Below are positions 61,362 through 64,000 of a DNA stretch of 64,000 bases, in pieces (the first letter of the stretch is position 1; each line of letters opens with the position of its first letter). The stretch comes from JBDFMH01 sp047238125 (GTDB lineage Bacteria > Pseudomonadota > Alphaproteobacteria > Sphingomonadales > Sphingomonadaceae): NCBI RefSeq assembly GCF_047238125.1, contig NZ_JBDFMH010000001.1:124001-188000 (forward strand), given 5' to 3'. Made by a program: the position numbers and the translations under genes. The notes under the pieces are model-generated. The model searched no databases and was not told the DNA's origin. It saw only the letters and a program-made list of their open reading frames with translations.

Positions 61362-63088
61362 CCGGGCAACCATCGCCGGCCGTTGTTGCCGCTCAGCAGG
61401 CACAGGCCCGCCTCGACGAATGCCTCGGCAACAGCCAGAATTTTCGGCTCGAAGCAGGCGCGGGAGCCGGCAAGACATATTCGCTCGTTACGGCTCTCAA
61501 GAAGATCATCGCCGAGACCGGTCCGGCACTCATGCACGCCGGGCAGCAGGTCGCGTGCATTACCTACACGGAGGTAGCCCGGCAGGAGATTGCCAACGAA
61601 GTCGAGTTGCACCCGGCGATCCTCGTCAACACCATCCACGGGTTCGGCTGGGCTTTCATCTCGCGGTTTCAAAAGACCCTGCGCGAACTCGTCGCCGCGC
61701 ACGAGCCCTACAAGGAGGCGATCGAGGCGGCGGGCGGGATTCGCGATCAGCAGGTGGACTATAATCTCGGGTTCTTCGGGATCGACGAGAAACGGATCAC
61801 GCTCAACCATGACGATGTTCCCCGCTTCCTCGCGGCGATGCTGGCAAATGCGAAATTCAAAAGAATTTTCAAAAGCCTGTACCCCGTTCTTTTCATCGAC
61901 GAGTATCAGGACACCGACCCGCTTGTGATGTCGGCGCTGGCCGATCATTTCTTCACGCCGGGCGATGGTCCGATCACCGGGCTGTTCGGCGATCACTGGC
62001 AAACGATCTACCGCAAGGACCATGCGCTCCTCGATCTTCCCAACGTCGAAGGCATCGACAAGGGATCGAACTTTCGCTCGGTCCCGGTCATAGTGGACGT
62101 GCTCAACCGCCTGCGGCCGGAGCTTGTGCAGGAAGTCAACGACGTGGACGGGCAAGGCGAAGCCCGCTTTTTCCACACTAACGGGTTTGCCGGCGCGCGT
62201 GTCGATTCCCGCAACGGCAAACAGGAATTGCCCGAGGACGCGCACGCGGCTTCGATCGAGCGCGTCCGTCAGACGCTACAGGGCGAGGGCTGGGATTTCG
62301 ATCCCGCGCGGACGAAGATCCTGATGCTCACCCACAACGCGATCGCGGCCGAGCGCGGTTATCCCAACCTCGCCCGAATTTTCGATCGCAACGAGGCTTT
62401 CGCCAAAAAGGAAGACGCCGCGATCGCTTTCTTGGCCGATACCGTCGAGCCCATTTGCGCCGCCTACAAGGCAGGCAATTACGGGGAAATGTTCCGGCTG
62501 ATGGGCGGCATCCCGACCATTCGGAAGACGGCCGACAAGGCGCAATGGCAGGCCGACATGGACGCGCTAATCGCGCTTCGGGACACCGGGACCATCGGCG
62601 AACTGATCGACCATCTGAAAAGTACGCGACGGCCGCGAGTAAGCGATCGTGTCGTCCACCGAGAAGATGAAATCGCACAACTCGGTCCCGAACCGACCGA
62701 GGATGAACCGAAATCCCTCAAGCGCCACCGCGCACTGCGGAACGTCCCCTATCGTGAGCTGATCGCGGTCACCGAGTTCATCAACGGCTTCACACCCTTC
62801 GCTACCCAGCACAGCGTGAAAGGGGCCGAATTCGAAAACGTGCTCGTCATCCTGAGCGGCGGGTGGAACCACTACAACTGGCCGCAGTTTTTCGAACTGC
62901 TCACTACCGCAAAGATCACCGATAAAAACACGGGCGGCTTTCACCGCTGCCGCAATCTCTTCTATGTCGCCGTGTCCCGGCCCAAAAAGCGTCTTGCCGT
63001 TCTCGCAACGCAGGCGCTCGGCAACGCGGCAATGGAAGCCGTGAAGAATCTCTTCGAGGCTGAAAACGTCATCGCGCTGCCGATGTAA
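61358..63088 (+). CDS. gajB: Gabija defence helicase GajB (UvrD-like)
   Basis: The 576-aa SF1 helicase has motif I EAGAGAGKTYSLVTAL (about residue 31), Ia ACITYTEVARQEI, II PVLFIDEYQDTDPL, III TGLFGDHWQTIYR, IV-like ILMLTHNAIAAERG, V TQHSVKGAEFENVLVI and VI LFYVAVSRPKKRL. In Gabija, GajB binds GajA tetramers and is needed for defence. The GTG at 61358 overlaps the gajA stop (GTGA), so the two are made together. Nearly the same size as other gram-negative GajB proteins, a little larger than the Bacillus one. The convergent umuC stop lies 12 bases after it. Confidence 0.92.
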   Translation: MTGQPSPAVVAAQQAQARLDECLGNSQNFRLEAGAGAGKTYSLVTALKKIIAETGPALMHAGQQVACITYTEVARQEIANEVELHPAILVNTIHGFGWAFISRFQKTLRELVAAHEPYKEAIEAAGGIRDQQVDYNLGFFGIDEKRITLNHDDVPRFLAAMLANAKFKRIFKSLYPVLFIDEYQDTDPLVMSALADHFFTPGDGPITGLFGDHWQTIYRKDHALLDLPNVEGIDKGSNFRSVPVIVDVLNRLRPELVQEVNDVDGQGEARFFHTNGFAGARVDSRNGKQELPEDAHAASIERVRQTLQGEGWDFDPARTKILMLTHNAIAAERGYPNLARIFDRNEAFAKKEDAAIAFLADTVEPICAAYKAGNYGEMFRLMGGIPTIRKTADKAQWQADMDALIALRDTGTIGELIDHLKSTRRPRVSDRVVHREDEIAQLGPEPTEDEPKSLKRHRALRNVPYRELIAVTEFINGFTPFATQHSVKGAEFENVLVILSGGWNHYNWPQFFELLTTAKITDKNTGGFHRCRNLFYVAVSRPKKRLAVLATQALGNAAMEAVKNLFEAENVIALPM

Positions 63089-63100
63089 CATGCGCCACCT

Positions 63101-64000
63101 TCATGCCTTGACCGTGAGAAGATCGGATAGTCTTGTCGTGAAACAGGCGGAAAGGTTTGCGCGCCTCATCGCCCATCCGCTGGGTCGCTTCGCGAGCCCG
63201 CCGGGCCGAACGCTCTCGCGCCCGTAACGGCCGTTGATCGCGTCGAGCGCCCCCATCAACGCAGCCGACTTCGACGGATCGCCGGAGGCAAAAAGGTCCG
63301 TCACGGGCAATTCGCCGGGTTGATATAAATCAAGAAGGACGATGCCCGCCTTGAAATAGCGATAGCCGTCGCGCCACATCAAGCGCGCAGCCCGCGTCGC
63401 CGAGCCGATAAGAGCGAACGAGTCCGCTGTTGGCTCTACCTCGAAGGTTACCGAGTTCGAGTATTTTGGATCGCTGTTGAACTCGTTCGTTCGCATGAAC
63501 ACCTGCATCGCCCCGGCCTTGAGACCATAACGCCGCATCTTCTCCGCCGCCCGGCTCGCATAGGTCGCGACCGCCTCACGCATCTCGTCAAAGTCCGTGA
63601 TCGCGCGCCCAAAGCTGCGGGTGCAAGCGATGCTCTTGCGCGACGGCGGCGCTTCCGAGAAAGGCATGCAGGATATGCCGCGCAGCTCCGCGTGCGTTCG
63701 CTGCCCTGTCACTGTCAGCATGTCGCGCACAAGGTCGGGATCGAGCGCCACGAAATCGGCTAAGGTGGATATGCCAAGCTTGGAGAGCTTGGCGGAAGAC
63801 GCCCGCCCCACCCCCCAGACATCGTTGATATCTGCCATTCGGTAAACGCTCGCCCGCGCGTCAGGCGAAGACAGATCAAGGACGCCGCTGCCTGCACGGT
63901 CCGCTTTCGCGAGCTTGTTCGCTAGCTTCGCAATCGTCTTGGTCGGCCCGATCCCGACACAGGTCGGTATCTTCGCGATGCGGAGCACCTTGGCACGCAG
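63101..64000 (-). CDS. umuC: Y-family DNA polymerase V catalytic subunit UmuC, 5' end cut by window
   Basis: 299 residues of the C-terminal part. They show PTCVGIGPTKTIAKLANKLAK (end of the palm/catalytic domain), the fingers/thumb part with VWGVGRASSAKLSKLGI (HhH), the little-finger region and a C-terminal DUF4113 block (GRESVRPGG...WAMRRANLSACFTTR) typical of UmuC, not DinB. The N-terminus with the first catalytic Asp lies beyond 64000. It gives error-prone bypass during SOS. UmuD should lie just upstream on the right. Mobile elements commonly carry umuDC. Convergent with gajB. Confidence 0.93.
   Translation of the reverse strand: MRAKVLRIAKIPTCVGIGPTKTIAKLANKLAKADRAGSGVLDLSSPDARASVYRMADINDVWGVGRASSAKLSKLGISTLADFVALDPDLVRDMLTVTGQRTHAELRGISCMPFSEAPPSRKSIACTRSFGRAITDFDEMREAVATYASRAAEKMRRYGLKAGAMQVFMRTNEFNSDPKYSNSVTFEVEPTADSFALIGSATRAARLMWRDGYRYFKAGIVLLDLYQPGELPVTDLFASGDPSKSAALMGALDAINGRYGRESVRPGGLAKRPSGWAMRRANLSACFTTRLSDLLTVKA

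Overview
The window looks like a chromosome segment of a sphingomonad (Sphingomonas or a close relative, Alphaproteobacteria). The evidence is high GC with a strong CGATCG bias, a serine palmitoyltransferase of the Sphingomonas type (421 aa) next to its own acyl carrier protein, three PEPxWA-CTERM secreted proteins, a fused ThiS-ThiG, a CpdR response regulator, and several dispersed intergenic inverted repeats of the kind common in this group. Coding density is high. Many start-stop overlaps (GTGA, TTGA, ATGA and one apparent CTGA) indicate translational coupling.

Layout of the core part (1-52368). 1-655 is the N-terminal part of aat. 687-2345 holds a YeiH-type transporter and a TetR regulator that faces a three-gene RND efflux operon (2548-8380); a perfect operator-like inverted repeat lies between them. 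8472-10680 has two PEPxWA-CTERM genes around a ParA-like ATPase. 10807-13467 is an aroQ-accB-accC-arsC operon. 13601-16082 holds thiSG, ltrA and a csbD gene under a probable EcfG general-stress promoter. 16165-24607 holds a third PEPxWA-CTERM gene, a TPP enzyme, tgt, a DEAD-box helicase, a D-lactate-dehydrogenase-like flavoprotein and sapC. 24620-31174 has a cytochrome b561, a strong small-RNA candidate (25214-25357), an N-formylglutamate amidohydrolase, cpdR, tRNA-Val(GAC) and a KaiC-like ATPase/hybrid kinase pair. 31245-40491 includes panB, an envelope/translation set (YfgM-like TPR protein, bamB, der, tusA-like) and an Hpt protein facing a second hybrid kinase. 40549-43629 is a sphingolipid neighbourhood: spt, acp, an orphan Pycsar-effector-like membrane protein, and an epimerase that may be the ceramide-pathway reductase. 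43626-52140 carries proB, obgE, rplU-rpmA, transporters, regulators and hspQ.

At tRNA-Ser(CGA) (52279-52368) a genomic island begins and runs past the right edge. It has visibly lower GC. It carries a large serine recombinase whose reading frame now runs through the tRNA in antisense, a small partner gene, a VirD4/TraG-like coupling protein with unknown companions, an unrecognised 370-aa protein, a 475-bp non-coding segment rich in palindromes (possible oriT), a two-gene Gabija-type defence operon (OLD nuclease gajA and UvrD-like helicase gajB), and a UmuC-type polymerase cut by the window end. This is the pattern of a mobilizable, tRNA-integrated element with anti-phage cargo.

The most interesting items that standard gene calling would miss are the C-rich small RNA with a CCUCCC single-stranded segment, the recombinase/tRNA antisense fusion at the attachment site, the probable CTG start of the epimerase, the EcfG promoter inside ltrA, and the two operator palindromes.
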